A DNA stretch of 64,000 bases from Acidobacteriaceae bacterium. GTDB taxonomy: Bacteria > Acidobacteriota > Terriglobia > Terriglobales > Acidobacteriaceae. A program made the translations under genes and the position numbers. This document shows, piece after piece, positions 34,557 to 43,030 of this stretch. Each line of letters opens with the position of its first letter. Within the stretch, counting starts at the first letter, position 1. Below the pieces are notes generated by a model, which saw only the letters and a list, made by a program, of their open reading frames with translations, ran no database searches and was not told the origin of the DNA. The stretch covers positions 1 through 64,000 of the forward strand of contig PLJN01000037.1 of the NCBI GenBank assembly GCA_003140235.1. Reading direction: 5' to 3'.

Positions 34557-35441
34557 ATGAAAAAATCCATTATTCCCGCTACGCTCGCTCTCGCCGTGTT
34601 CACGCTGTTTGTGGCCCAGCCGGCACACGCAGGCACCAAAGAACAGCTCATTCAACTCCAGACCACGGTCGAGATCCTTCAGGCCAACATGGCAAGAATG
34701 CAGCAGTCTCTCGACGAACGTATGGGCGCCATGAAAGACCTGATGACCCAGCAGTCCGAGAGCATCTCGAAAATGAACTCGTCCGTGCAAAGCCTGCAAA
34801 GGACGTTGGGCCAGCAAAACACAGACGCCGCCACCAAGGTGGACCAGCTCTCCGGACAAGTTCAGGCCCTGCATGATTCGGTGGACGAACTCAAGGCCCG
34901 CCTGGCCCGAACCACCCGACAACTCGACGACATACAAGCGGCCCTGCAAAACATCAACAACCCGCCACCCGGCCAGACGCCCGGCATACCAACTGGCGCT
35001 CAGAACCAGGCTCCCCCTCCGGACACCCTCTACAACAGCGCGCTGGGAGATTTCAACGGTGGCAAAAATGATCTGGCGGCGCAGGAGTTCGCACAGTATT
35101 TGCAGTTCTACGGCAACACAGACCGCGCAGGCAATGCACAGTTCTATCTGGGGGAGATCGACTATCGCCGCGGCAGCTTTCAGGCGGCCATTGCGGACTA
35201 CAACAAAGTGCTGGACCAATACCCAGGCGGAAACAAAGACGCCGGTGCGCGTCTTAAGAAAGGCTTCGCTCTGCTGGAACTAGGGCAGCGCGATGCCGGA
35301 GTGAAAGAACTGCGTAATTTGATCACACGTTATCCGAAAAGTCCGGAAGCTGCACAGGCCAGGGACCGTCTCAACAAATTGGGGGTCGCTGGCGCGGCCT
35401 CCAATGGCCACTTCGCAAAACCTTCCCCGCGGCACCAGTAA
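34557..35441 (+). CDS. cpoB: Tol-Pal system periplasmic coordinator CpoB (YbgF)
   Basis: 294 residues. Signal peptide MKKSIIPATLALAVFTLFVA ending in AHA, a coiled-coil from about residue 25 to 135, a Pro-rich linker, and TPR repeats from about residue 165 (LYNSALGDFNGGKNDLAAQE; AQFYLGEIDYRRGSFQAAIA; ARLKKGFALLELGQRDAGVK). Links Tol function with cell-wall synthesis. ATG 34557 gives the signal peptide; the longer frame does not. Confidence 0.9.
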   Translation: MKKSIIPATLALAVFTLFVAQPAHAGTKEQLIQLQTTVEILQANMARMQQSLDERMGAMKDLMTQQSESISKMNSSVQSLQRTLGQQNTDAATKVDQLSGQVQALHDSVDELKARLARTTRQLDDIQAALQNINNPPPGQTPGIPTGAQNQAPPPDTLYNSALGDFNGGKNDLAAQEFAQYLQFYGNTDRAGNAQFYLGEIDYRRGSFQAAIADYNKVLDQYPGGNKDAGARLKKGFALLELGQRDAGVKELRNLITRYPKSPEAAQARDRLNKLGVAGAASNGHFAKPSPRHQ

Positions 35442-35452
35442 GTCCCTACTTT

Positions 35453-35779
35453 TTACTTTCCTTCTTCCTTCTTTAGTCCTAACTCTCTCAGACAATACCG
35501 AATTTCCTGCGCCATCTCGGTAATCCGCATACCTTCTTGCACCATCAGCTTGCAGGAAAGCGCGGCGCGCACTTGTGTGCCTTCGCCCAGATCAAAACTT
35601 ACGCGGCAATACTGGCATTCTTCGTTCCAGCAGAAACGTCCGCACGCAACTTCCTCCGGTGAAAGATACTGCATGGCCCGCAGAAGCATGTTGCCTTCCG
35701 GGACTTCGAATTCCTTGCCCGCAAGGGTGATCTTGACGAGTTTGTCATACGGCCGAAATATCAGCGCCGGAATGGACAT
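35453..35779 (-). CDS. 2Fe-2S ferredoxin-like protein
   Basis: 108 residues. A beta-grasp start (KLVKITLAGKEFEVPEGNML) and cysteines in CGRFCWNEECQYC with a further Cys in LSCKL are consistent with a plant-type [2Fe-2S] cluster, though the spacing C-x3-C-x4-C-x2-C is compressed. Possibly an electron carrier. It converges on cpoB with 11 bp between stops. Confidence 0.7.
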   Translation of the reverse strand: MSIPALIFRPYDKLVKITLAGKEFEVPEGNMLLRAMQYLSPEEVACGRFCWNEECQYCRVSFDLGEGTQVRAALSCKLMVQEGMRITEMAQEIRYCLRELGLKKEEGK

Positions 35780-35843
35780 GGTGCAATTCTAGAGCATTCG
35801 GCGCAGATCAAATGCACCGCGATGCCGAAACGCAGATCGAATT

Positions 35844-36539
35844 CTACGTGAGCAACTGCGCAACTACCGCACGGACATGGATGCGCGTCGTATCCAGAAA
35901 CGGAACTCCTTGACGTGCAGTCTCGCGCAGGATCAGCGGAAGCTCCGTTCCGCCCAGAATCAATGCTTCGATGCGCTCCTGCTCGATCATTTTGTCAGCA
36001 ATCGCCAGGAGCGCGTCGTGGGTCGCCGGCAGGAAAACGTTCTTGAGCAGTTCATTGACGTACTTGTCGTGCACGTAAGCTTGATCACTCTGCGCCGGCA
36101 GGACAATCGAAATTCCTTCGCGGGAAAACACATTCTGATAAAAACCGGCCTGCATGGTGAAGCGGGTGCCGAACAAACCGGCTCTCTTCAAACCCAGGGC
36201 CTTGGCCGCGTCGCATGTGGCTTGCACAATACTGATCAGCGGAATGGATGATCGCTGTTGAACTTCATCAAAAACAATATGCGGAGTATTCGCCGCCAGC
36301 ACCGCGAAATCAGCGCCAGCGCGAGAGAGCCGTTGCACTTCGCTTGCCAGGTAATCGGTCAACTGCACGAGCTCTTTATCCGCAACCAGGCCCAGCACCT
36401 TCTTGACATCGATACTGTTGATGATGATCGAGGGAGCGGTCCCGTCCGGCACTTCTTCGCGATAACAGGCGAAGATCTGCCGGTAGTACTCGATTGTTGA
36501 TTCCGGTCCGACCCCGCCGATGATGCCGACTGTTTTCAA
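35844..36539 (-). CDS. Aspartate/glutamate racemase homologue lacking both catalytic cysteines
   Basis: About 231 residues. The start TTG 36539 gives MKTVGIIGGVGPESTIEYYR; an ATG at 36605 adds 22 non-conserved residues. Family motifs are present but altered: AANTPH (residues 82-87) where a Cys or Thr-N-T is expected, and GGTEL (196-200) where GCTE is expected, so positions 83 and 197 are Ala and Gly. Classical two-cysteine racemisation is therefore unlikely. It may be a lyase, isomerase or binding protein. Divergent from the fluoride riboswitch. Confidence 0.8.
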   Translation of the reverse strand: MKTVGIIGGVGPESTIEYYRQIFACYREEVPDGTAPSIIINSIDVKKVLGLVADKELVQLTDYLASEVQRLSRAGADFAVLAANTPHIVFDEVQQRSSIPLISIVQATCDAAKALGLKRAGLFGTRFTMQAGFYQNVFSREGISIVLPAQSDQAYVHDKYVNELLKNVFLPATHDALLAIADKMIEQERIEALILGGTELPLILRETARQGVPFLDTTRIHVRAVVAQLLT

Positions 36540-36603
36540 CGCAAGCTCACTTTCATTCTTTGATTCCCGGCGCTCTTTTCTTGTAGCATAAATGAAGACG
36601 TAC

Positions 36604-36672
36604 AAGGCGATGGAGTTCGCCTTTAACCGCCGTTACGGCTGATGACTCCTACAAATCTTTCGTAGGAGTTCG
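36604..36672 (+). ncRNA. Fluoride riboswitch with ribosome-site-sequestering hairpin
   Basis: The sequence GGCGATGGAGTTCGCC, then TTTAACCGCCGTTACGGC and TGATGACTCCTAC, matches the crcB motif consensus (GGNGAUGG, UUCGCC, UAACC, UGAUGACUCCUAC). The 3' ACTCCTAC pairs with GTAGGAGT, which contains the crcB ribosome site. Expected action: fluoride binding frees the site and allows CrcB synthesis. Confidence 0.92.
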
Positions 36673-36674
36673 CC

Positions 36675-37049
36675 ATGCTGCAAGGCTTGCTGCTCGTGAT
36701 GTTAGGTGGCGCTCTGGGCGCCGCTGCTCGTTATCTGATCACTCATTTTTCCTCACAACAGACTCATCACCAGGGCTTTCCCTACGGAACGCTGGCGGTC
36801 AATGTGATTGGTTCTTTTGTTGTGGGCTTTGTTCTGACCTGGTCGGAAGACCACTCGCATGATCGCTGGCGGCTGCTTCTGGCAACAGGATTCTGCGGCG
36901 GTTTCACCACGTTCTCAGCTTTTGCCTACGAATCCATGAAGTACTGGCATGGCGGCCAACTGCTCCTGCTGGCCCTAAATGTGGGCTTGAATAATTTTCT
37001 GTCTTTTCTCGCCGTGCTGTGCGGGATTGCGGCGCACAAAACACATTGA
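36675..37049 (+). CDS. crcB: Fluoride ion channel CrcB/Fluc
   Basis: 124 residues, four membrane helices. Characteristic segments: GGALGAAARYLI, GTLAVNVIGSFVVGF (with the pore Asn) and GFCGGFTTFSAFAYE. Works as a dual-topology dimer exporting fluoride. Controlled by the riboswitch immediately upstream, which covers its ribosome site GTAGGAG. Confidence 0.95.
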   Translation: MLQGLLLVMLGGALGAAARYLITHFSSQQTHHQGFPYGTLAVNVIGSFVVGFVLTWSEDHSHDRWRLLLATGFCGGFTTFSAFAYESMKYWHGGQLLLLALNVGLNNFLSFLAVLCGIAAHKTH

Positions 37050-37084
37050 TGCGGTGCATACCGTCCTCTCGGTTCAAGAACGGT

Positions 37085-37230
37085 GACGTAGAAGACGTGG
37101 CACTGCCACGTCTCACTGTGCAATTCTCGATTACGCTCTCGTTGGCGAGGACCGGAAGCGGTTGCACTTGGTCCCGACTTGTGTCGCCCGCTCGAAGAGT
37201 GAGACGCGGCAGTGCCGCGTCTCTACGTTG
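37085..37230. repeat. Pair of inverted palindromic repeats (BIME-like)
   Basis: GACGTAGAAGACGTGGCACT... (37085-37120) and an inverted copy ending GCCGCGTCTCTACG (37197-37230). Each is itself a palindrome (AGACGTGGCACTGCCACGTCT; GAGACGCGGCAGTGCCGCGTCTC), and the two are inverted relative to each other, 76 bp apart. It fills the gap between crcB and korB. Confidence 0.85.
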
Positions 37231-37279
37231 AATTTCTTGCGCGGCGGCGGTTCGTTGTAGTGCACTCGGTAGAATCGGC

Positions 37280-38320
37280 CTACCGCAGGGACTCCATGAT
37301 TTCGTCCAATGTCTGTTTCGGCGGACGCACACGGTCCTGCGGCAATTTGGCCAGCGGTTCGTCGACCACGTTCAGTAGATCAATAAAGCTCGGCGCTTTG
37401 GTGTTGACGTAAAACACACCAGTCAACATCTCACCTTTTTCGTGCGACTCCGCCAGAAGATGCATGGCGCCGACCTTGCTGGTGGCATCGTATTCGCGGG
37501 CCAGTTTGCGCAAGCGTAGCTCTGAGCCGTCATGCATGCGGACTGTGGTGGTGGTACCGGGATCGTAATCGACTTCAATATTTTCAAAGCTGGGAACAAA
37601 ACCGATTTCCTGGATTGGCTCGTCGTGGTCTTTGGAATACTTGTAGGACTTCGTTGAGCCCTCATGGTCATTGAATGTGACGCACGGGGAAATCACGTCA
37701 ATCATCACCGTGCCACGATGTGCGACCGCGGCTTTGAGCAGCGTAAGCAGTTGCCGCTTGTCTCCGGAAAAAGAACGCGCCACAAATGTCGCGCCGAGCT
37801 GGATCGCCAGGGCGCAGGTATCAATGGGAGGAAGATCATTGATCACGCCGGTCTTCAGCTTGGAGCCGAGGTCGGCGGTCGCGGAGAATTGACCTTTGGT
37901 CAGGCCGTAAACACCGTTGTCTTCGATGATGTAGATGATGGGCAGATTGCGCCTCATCAAGTGAATAAACTGCCCAATACCGATAGAAGCCGTGTCGCCG
38001 TCACCGGTAACGCCCAGGAGCACAAGCTTGTGGTTGGCTAGTGCAACGCCGGTGGCGACCGAGGGCATGCGTCCGTGTACCGTATTAAAACCATGGGCGC
38101 GGTTCATGAAATATGCGGGGCTCTTGGACGAACACCCAATCCCTGAGAGTTTGGCCACGTTCTCCGGACGAACGCCCATTTCGTACATGGCGTCAATGAT
38201 CCGCTCTGAAATGGCGTTATGGCCGCAGCCGGCGCACAGTGTGGTTTTGCCTCCGCGGTAGTCCACCACAGCAAGACCAACATGATTTGTTTTCGGCGCG
38301 GGCGTTGTCGTCGCTGACAT
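37280..38320 (-). CDS. korB: 2-oxoacid:ferredoxin oxidoreductase beta subunit (KorB)
   Basis: 346 residues. Thiamine diphosphate-binding subunit with TLCAGCGHNAISERI, GIGCSSKSP, GRMPSVATGVALAN and the metal/ThDP motif GVTGDGDTASIGIGQ...EDNGVYGLTKGQ. Together with KorA it forms acyl-CoA from 2-oxoglutarate or a related 2-oxoacid and reduces ferredoxin. It follows korA by 3 bp. Confidence 0.92.
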   Translation of the reverse strand: MSATTTPAPKTNHVGLAVVDYRGGKTTLCAGCGHNAISERIIDAMYEMGVRPENVAKLSGIGCSSKSPAYFMNRAHGFNTVHGRMPSVATGVALANHKLVLLGVTGDGDTASIGIGQFIHLMRRNLPIIYIIEDNGVYGLTKGQFSATADLGSKLKTGVINDLPPIDTCALAIQLGATFVARSFSGDKRQLLTLLKAAVAHRGTVMIDVISPCVTFNDHEGSTKSYKYSKDHDEPIQEIGFVPSFENIEVDYDPGTTTTVRMHDGSELRLRKLAREYDATSKVGAMHLLAESHEKGEMLTGVFYVNTKAPSFIDLLNVVDEPLAKLPQDRVRPPKQTLDEIMESLR

Positions 38321-38323
38321 TTC

Positions 38324-40165
38324 TTACCTGCCTTCCTGGGCGATGATTTCTTGCGTGAGTGACCGCGCGTCTACCGGCAGTCCGTTGTAGTGGCGCACGC
38401 TGCGGAGTTTCACGATCTGTTCCGCTGCTATGTCGAGTTTGAGCAGTTCGAACATTTGGCCATCGCGGTTTTGCTCGACAACGTAAATGCGGTCGTGGTC
38501 TTTGATGAAGTCATGCACGCTTGGATTGAACGGATAAGCGCGCAAGCGCAGGTATTCGACTTCCACATCGAACTCCTGGCGAAGTTGGTCGTATGCTTCA
38601 ATCATGGCCCAATGCGTGGTGCCATAGGCAATCACGCCGATTTTTGACGCGACTTTGGTTTCCTTTACCGGGCCCGGAATAAAGTGGCGCGCGGTTTCAA
38701 ATTTTCTACTCAGGCGGTCAAGATTATTCACGTAGTCGTTCGGACGTTCGCTGTACTGCGCTTTTTCGTTGTGTCCGCTGCCGCGGGTGAAATACGCCGC
38801 CGCCGGATGATTGGTGCCCGGCAACGTGCGGTACGGTATGCCATCGCCGTCAACGTCTTTGTAGCGGCCAAAGCTGCCGAGCCGTTTCAGATCGTCTTCA
38901 CTCAACACTTTGCCCCGGTTGATGGGCGCTTCCGGATAAACAAAAGGATCAGCCATCCAGTTATTCATGCCCAGATCCAGATCGGACATGACAAACACGG
39001 GCGTCTGGAATTTTTCCGCGATCTCAAAAGCCTCCATCGCCATGCTGTAGCACTCCTCGACTGAAGATGGAAGCAGCAGAATGTGTTTAGTGTCGCCGTG
39101 CGAGAGGAAGGCACACGCCAAAATGTCGCCCTGCATAGTGCGCGTGGGCAAGCCGGTCGAAGGACCGACTCGCTGAATGTCGAAGATCACTCCGGGAATC
39201 TCAGCGTAGTAGCCAAGGCCCACAAACTCGGCCATCAGCGAAATGCCGGGCCCGGCGGTCGACGTCATGGACCGCGCTCCTGCCCAGCCTGCTCCAAACA
39301 CCATTCCGGCCGCGGCCAGTTCGTCCTCAGCCTGGACCACGGCAAACGTTGCCTTGCCATCCGGACCAATGCGGTATTGCTTCAGGTAATCGATGAGTTG
39401 CTCAACCAAAGACGACGAGGGCGTAATCGGATACCACGTCACCACAGTGACGCCGGCAAACATGCATCCCAGAGCGGCGGCGGCATTGCCGTCAATGATG
39501 AGTTTGCCCGTGTTTGCGTTCATCCGCGCGACATGGAACGGAGTCTGCGCGGTGAACGTTGCCTTGGCATAATCATGGCCCGCGTGAATGGCGGCTGTAT
39601 TCAGCTCTGCGGCCTTTTTCTTTTTGGCGAAGTGCTTGACCAGTGCCTTCTCGGACTCCTCAAGATCAATCCCCAGCAACGCATCTACCACTCCGACATA
39701 AATCATGTTCTTAACGAGCCGCCGCAGCTTGGCTTCCGGGCAAACCGGCCCCACCAGCTTGTCAAACGGCACAGGATAAAACGTGATGTCCTGGCGCAAT
39801 GCGGAAAGATTCAGCGGCTCATCGTAAACACACACGGCGCCTGGCGGAAGCGACAGTACGTCCTCTTGCGCGGTTTCCGCGTTCATTGCCACCAGAAAAT
39901 CGATTTCCTTCTTGCGGGCGATGTAGCCATCTTTGCTGGCCCGGATGGTGTACCAGGTCGGCAGGCCGGCAATGTTGGACGGGAAAAGGTTCTTGCCAGA
40001 GACCGGCACGCCCATTTGAAAGATGCTGCGCAGCAAAACCGTGTTGGCAGACTGCGAGCCGGACCCGTTCACAGTAGCCACTTGAATGCTGAAATCGTTC
40101 ACAATCCGGTCGCGGCCGGGGGCCTGCGCGGTGCTGTCTTGTATGGTTAGGTCAACTGTCGCCAT
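38324..40165 (-). CDS. korA: 2-oxoacid:ferredoxin oxidoreductase alpha subunit with fused gamma domain (KorA)
   Basis: 613 residues. The N-terminal 200 residues form the gamma domain (GSGSQSANTVLLRSIFQMGV, then LLGIDLEESEKALVKHF), followed by the alpha domain (NAAAALGCMFAGVTVVTWYP, SSSLVEQL, TSTAGPGISLMAEFVGL, GDILACAFLSHGDTKHILLL, SDLDLGMNNWM). This fused form is the common KorA type. A CRP/FNR-like site and -10 box lie upstream. Confidence 0.93.
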   Translation of the reverse strand: MATVDLTIQDSTAQAPGRDRIVNDFSIQVATVNGSGSQSANTVLLRSIFQMGVPVSGKNLFPSNIAGLPTWYTIRASKDGYIARKKEIDFLVAMNAETAQEDVLSLPPGAVCVYDEPLNLSALRQDITFYPVPFDKLVGPVCPEAKLRRLVKNMIYVGVVDALLGIDLEESEKALVKHFAKKKKAAELNTAAIHAGHDYAKATFTAQTPFHVARMNANTGKLIIDGNAAAALGCMFAGVTVVTWYPITPSSSLVEQLIDYLKQYRIGPDGKATFAVVQAEDELAAAGMVFGAGWAGARSMTSTAGPGISLMAEFVGLGYYAEIPGVIFDIQRVGPSTGLPTRTMQGDILACAFLSHGDTKHILLLPSSVEECYSMAMEAFEIAEKFQTPVFVMSDLDLGMNNWMADPFVYPEAPINRGKVLSEDDLKRLGSFGRYKDVDGDGIPYRTLPGTNHPAAAYFTRGSGHNEKAQYSERPNDYVNNLDRLSRKFETARHFIPGPVKETKVASKIGVIAYGTTHWAMIEAYDQLRQEFDVEVEYLRLRAYPFNPSVHDFIKDHDRIYVVEQNRDGQMFELLKLDIAAEQIVKLRSVRHYNGLPVDARSLTQEIIAQEGR

Positions 40166-40511
40166 GAGTTAGTTTTTCCGTTGTTCGGCCCGTAACGCGA
40201 TTTGACACCTCATCCTCAGATCCATTACTCAGTGTGGTTAGCAACATTATAATAAAACAGTGCCTGAATCAGCTGTGACCGGGATCACGGTAGACCAAGA
40301 TGGCGAGTTCCACGTGTCATCTTGAGTGCTCGAGCCCGGGCCAGGGCTTTTTCCACCCGAACAGCTGTAACTAACTGGAACCATTCGATTTCCGGTTTTC
40401 AGGACAAGAATTCTAAAATTGCAGTGAACCCACAGAATTGTGGTAGTTTCACACAAGAGCACTTTATAAACTGCCGATGTGTGCAGCAGTGCTCCGGTGG
40501 AACCAGGAAAC
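40166..40511. promoter_or_regulatory. Divergent regulatory gap upstream of korA
   Basis: 346 bp without a gene. Minus-strand -10 hexamer TATAAT at 40251-40246 with no clear -35, and TGTGACCGGGATCACG (40274-40289), which fits the CRP/FNR-family pattern TGTGA-N6-TCACR. The centre at 40281.5 lies about 41.5 bp before the start point predicted from the -10 box. On the other side GAACCAGGAAAC is the ribosome site of the gene at 40512. Confidence 0.6.
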
Positions 40512-40913
40512 ATGATTCGCAAAGCCAAAGACGACTTCCAAGGACGCACGCTGGCGGCGTTGCCAACTCTTTTGGAAAAACTGGCCTACATTTGCTCTCT
40601 ACAGACCCCGGAAGGCAAGTACGAGCATTGGGGTCTGACCCGGACATTTGGTGAAGCACCGGCGCAAGAGGCGATCGGCGCTGCCCATGCTGAAACTGCC
40701 GCTGAACTGACCCGGCTGCCTGTCCGCGAAATCTACCGTGAGCTGTTGAACGCCATGGAAAATCCCATGAACGCGGAGGCCCTGAAGCCGAATTCCTTCG
40801 TGTTGAAAGCGCCTGTCAAGGACGACGGCCTTCTTTCGGCTCACCTTCAGTTGATTCAGAATTCCCTTGCTTCCCTGCTGCAGCAGATACCTCCCGATGG
40901 TCCAGCCGCATAG
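40512..40913 (+). CDS. Conserved hypothetical protein
   Basis: 133 residues, soluble, no family recognised. IRKAKDDFQGRTLAALPTLL near the N-terminus and LTRLPVREIYRELLNAMENP in the middle suggest an all-helical protein. ATG 40512 has CAGGAAAC upstream, better than 40479. The last 98 bp overlap the 3' end of the convergent regulator gene, a fairly long antisense overlap. Confidence 0.65.
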   Translation: MIRKAKDDFQGRTLAALPTLLEKLAYICSLQTPEGKYEHWGLTRTFGEAPAQEAIGAAHAETAAELTRLPVREIYRELLNAMENPMNAEALKPNSFVLKAPVKDDGLLSAHLQLIQNSLASLLQQIPPDGPAA

Positions 40914-41712
40914 CCACGCCAACCACCTGACCCAGTACCTCAGCCTCGGACGGATGTTTGAGGATCCGCGTATGCACCGGTGAAAGCGGATGCGGCTGCA
41001 GAATGATCTCCGCTTTCTTCATCGAGCACCAGCAGCAAACGTAGCCGTCCCGGGTCTCTACAAAATAAATTGGCCGCTCATACTCGGACCGCCACATGCC
41101 TTCCTCCACTTTGGTGCGCGATTCATCCACTTGAATGAACGACCCCGGCAGCAACAGCGGATACATTGTCATGTCTTCCGAACCAACATAGCCGTACGTG
41201 TAATTCCCGCGAGAGAACTCATACACATACCGCAGCGGAACAACGCCCCAGTGCTGGATCATGCGGCCGAGATTTGCGGTGGTCCGGCTGTCAAAACTGG
41301 GGTCCAGTTTCACCGGGATCAGCACTTCCTCGGCTTCCGGAGGCATTTCCACAATACTGGTCTTCGAGGGGCTGGGGACAGCGAAGTCAGTTCCCGCGGC
41401 CCGCAGATCGATGCCGTAGAACTCAAGCAGGTCGGTTAAAGGAGTGCGGTAGATGAGCGAAAGGACATAAAGCCGGTAGATGCTCGGCATCACGCCCTTG
41501 GTTTCAATGTCCGAAAGACGGCTGGGATTGGTGATGAACTCTTCAATGCCACGGGCCTGCGCCAGAGCGGCGCTGGAATCTTCCACGTCCCGCAGGGTGA
41601 GGCCGAGCCGGTACCGGATTTCGCGCAGCTTCTTGCCGGCTGAGAGCACTATATCCGCCTGAGGACTACGGGTTTCAATGTCCGGGAATGAACCGGAACC
41701 CGAGGCCCTCAC
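40816..41712 (-). CDS. XRE-family transcriptional regulator with a long C-terminal domain
   Basis: 298 residues. N-terminal HTH at about residues 24-85 (LSAGKKLREIRYRLGLTLRD... RLSDIETKGVMPSIYRLYVL). The C-terminal half (SFIQVDESRTKVEEGMWR, PIYFVETRDGYVCCWCSM) resembles the S24/LexA-like beta fold used in phage-repressor-type regulators, but no Ser-Lys dyad is obvious. Target genes unknown; it converges on the 40512 gene. Confidence 0.75.
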   Translation of the reverse strand: MRASGSGSFPDIETRSPQADIVLSAGKKLREIRYRLGLTLRDVEDSSAALAQARGIEEFITNPSRLSDIETKGVMPSIYRLYVLSLIYRTPLTDLLEFYGIDLRAAGTDFAVPSPSKTSIVEMPPEAEEVLIPVKLDPSFDSRTTANLGRMIQHWGVVPLRYVYEFSRGNYTYGYVGSEDMTMYPLLLPGSFIQVDESRTKVEEGMWRSEYERPIYFVETRDGYVCCWCSMKKAEIILQPHPLSPVHTRILKHPSEAEVLGQVVGVAMRLDHREVSAAAGKQGNSESTEGEPKEGRRP

Positions 41713-41965
41713 CGGGCCCGTCCCCGATGACGCAGCTTCGCCTGCTCCAGGTTGATGACCGTGCGGACCGCATATCCGCCATTCACTTTTCCCTCCACAC
41801 TAAGAGCTTGCAGCCACAGAATTCCCAAGACTCGGAAGTCGCGGCCAGCGCATCCAGAAACTGTGGCGTTCTCGTTCAGATACAAATTCCCAAAATGAAA
41901 AATCCGATGCGGCTCCGAGGGGGTATCACTGGTAATGTATCACCGAACCCGGAACGCGCGTGAGC

Positions 41966-43030
41966 CTAATTTCGGCACGAAGCCATCACCAACTCAACTT
42001 CCGACCTCTGCGCAGCCGTCAGCGGCAGCAAAGGCAGTCGCGGAGCGCCGCCGTAATAGCCGTTGATGTCCATGGCGTACTTGATGGCCGCGATTCCCAG
42101 TTCTGAAACCACGCGCTTGGACGCAGCGCCAATGCTTTCCTGCTTCGCTCGCGCCAACTGGAGGTCGTTGTCTTTCCACGCTGCATAAATCTCAAAACAA
42201 ATCGTGGGAGCGGGCGCTGCCAGGGCCAGCACCGCGCCACTGGCGCCCGTCTCGAACGATGCCAGAATCGTTGGCGCTGCGCCCACCAATACCTGGAAAC
42301 CAACTTCCTTGGTACGCGTTTTCAACTTCGGCTTGGCGACGGTTTGTGTTGCCGCCTCACCGCCGCTGGTTCCGCCGACTGTCACCAACTGGTTGCCGTT
42401 CCCTTCATGCGAAGCGGCTGGAGTTGCAGCCATCCGTGCCGTCACCGCCTGAAAGACCTCGGTAACCGTGGCTGTCCGCTTGATGTTCTTCGTGCCCTGG
42501 ACCATGGCCGTAACTTTCTCCACGTTTCCGCTGGATTCCTTGATACCAATAATGTTGGGATGCTCGGCCAGCGCGCAAATCACTTCAAGCGGCAGATCGT
42601 ACGCGGTAAATGGCGGCACCGTGTAGAGCAGGACAGGCAACGGTGATCGGTCAGCCACCGTCCGGTAAAACGTGAGCATGGCTTCCGGCTTCATCTGCGG
42701 ACGATAAAAGTGCGGTGTGCGCACCAGGGCCACGTCGTACATCAGCTTCGCGGCGTATTCGGTGAGCCGCAGGGTTTCCTGTACGGACTCCGCGCCGGTC
42801 CCGGCGATCAGCACCTTGTCCGGCGACGCAACTTCCGCCGTAATGCGCAGCACTTCGCGACGCTCTTCGTCACTCAGCATTACCGCTTCGCCGGTGGATC
42901 CCAGCGCCACCAGGCCGGCAATCGGGGTACGCGAATAGCGGTCAACATTGTGTTCGATTTTCTTGTAATAGACCGCCCCATCCGAGTAGAAGGGCGTGGT
43001 CATGGCCGGGAAAATCCCCTGTAACAGCAT
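41966..43030 (-). CDS. DapA-family (dihydrodipicolinate synthase/N-acetylneuraminate lyase) protein with insertion
   Basis: 354 residues, TIM-barrel aldolase. The Schiff-base Lys164 is in IIGIKESSGN, GSTGEA is at 44-49, and Tyr136 in LLYTVPP takes the place of the DapA tyrosine. Residues about 184-243 are an Ala/Thr/Gly-rich insertion absent from normal members, between beta6 and beta7. Without it the length fits the family. Whether it makes dihydrodipicolinate or splits another keto-acid cannot be told. Single gene. Confidence 0.8.
   Translation of the reverse strand: MLLQGIFPAMTTPFYSDGAVYYKKIEHNVDRYSRTPIAGLVALGSTGEAVMLSDEERREVLRITAEVASPDKVLIAGTGAESVQETLRLTEYAAKLMYDVALVRTPHFYRPQMKPEAMLTFYRTVADRSPLPVLLYTVPPFTAYDLPLEVICALAEHPNIIGIKESSGNVEKVTAMVQGTKNIKRTATVTEVFQAVTARMAATPAASHEGNGNQLVTVGGTSGGEAATQTVAKPKLKTRTKEVGFQVLVGAAPTILASFETGASGAVLALAAPAPTICFEIYAAWKDNDLQLARAKQESIGAASKRVVSELGIAAIKYAMDINGYYGGAPRLPLLPLTAAQRSEVELVMASCRN

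Noticed and set aside
39083-40150. 355-codon open frame antisense to korA
   Set aside because: Shadow of korA; no start signal and no recognisable motif.
41688-41963. 91-codon + frame upstream of the XRE regulator
   Set aside because: Proline/serine-rich start overlapping the regulator start, no ribosome site; the 250-bp gap is more likely regulatory DNA.
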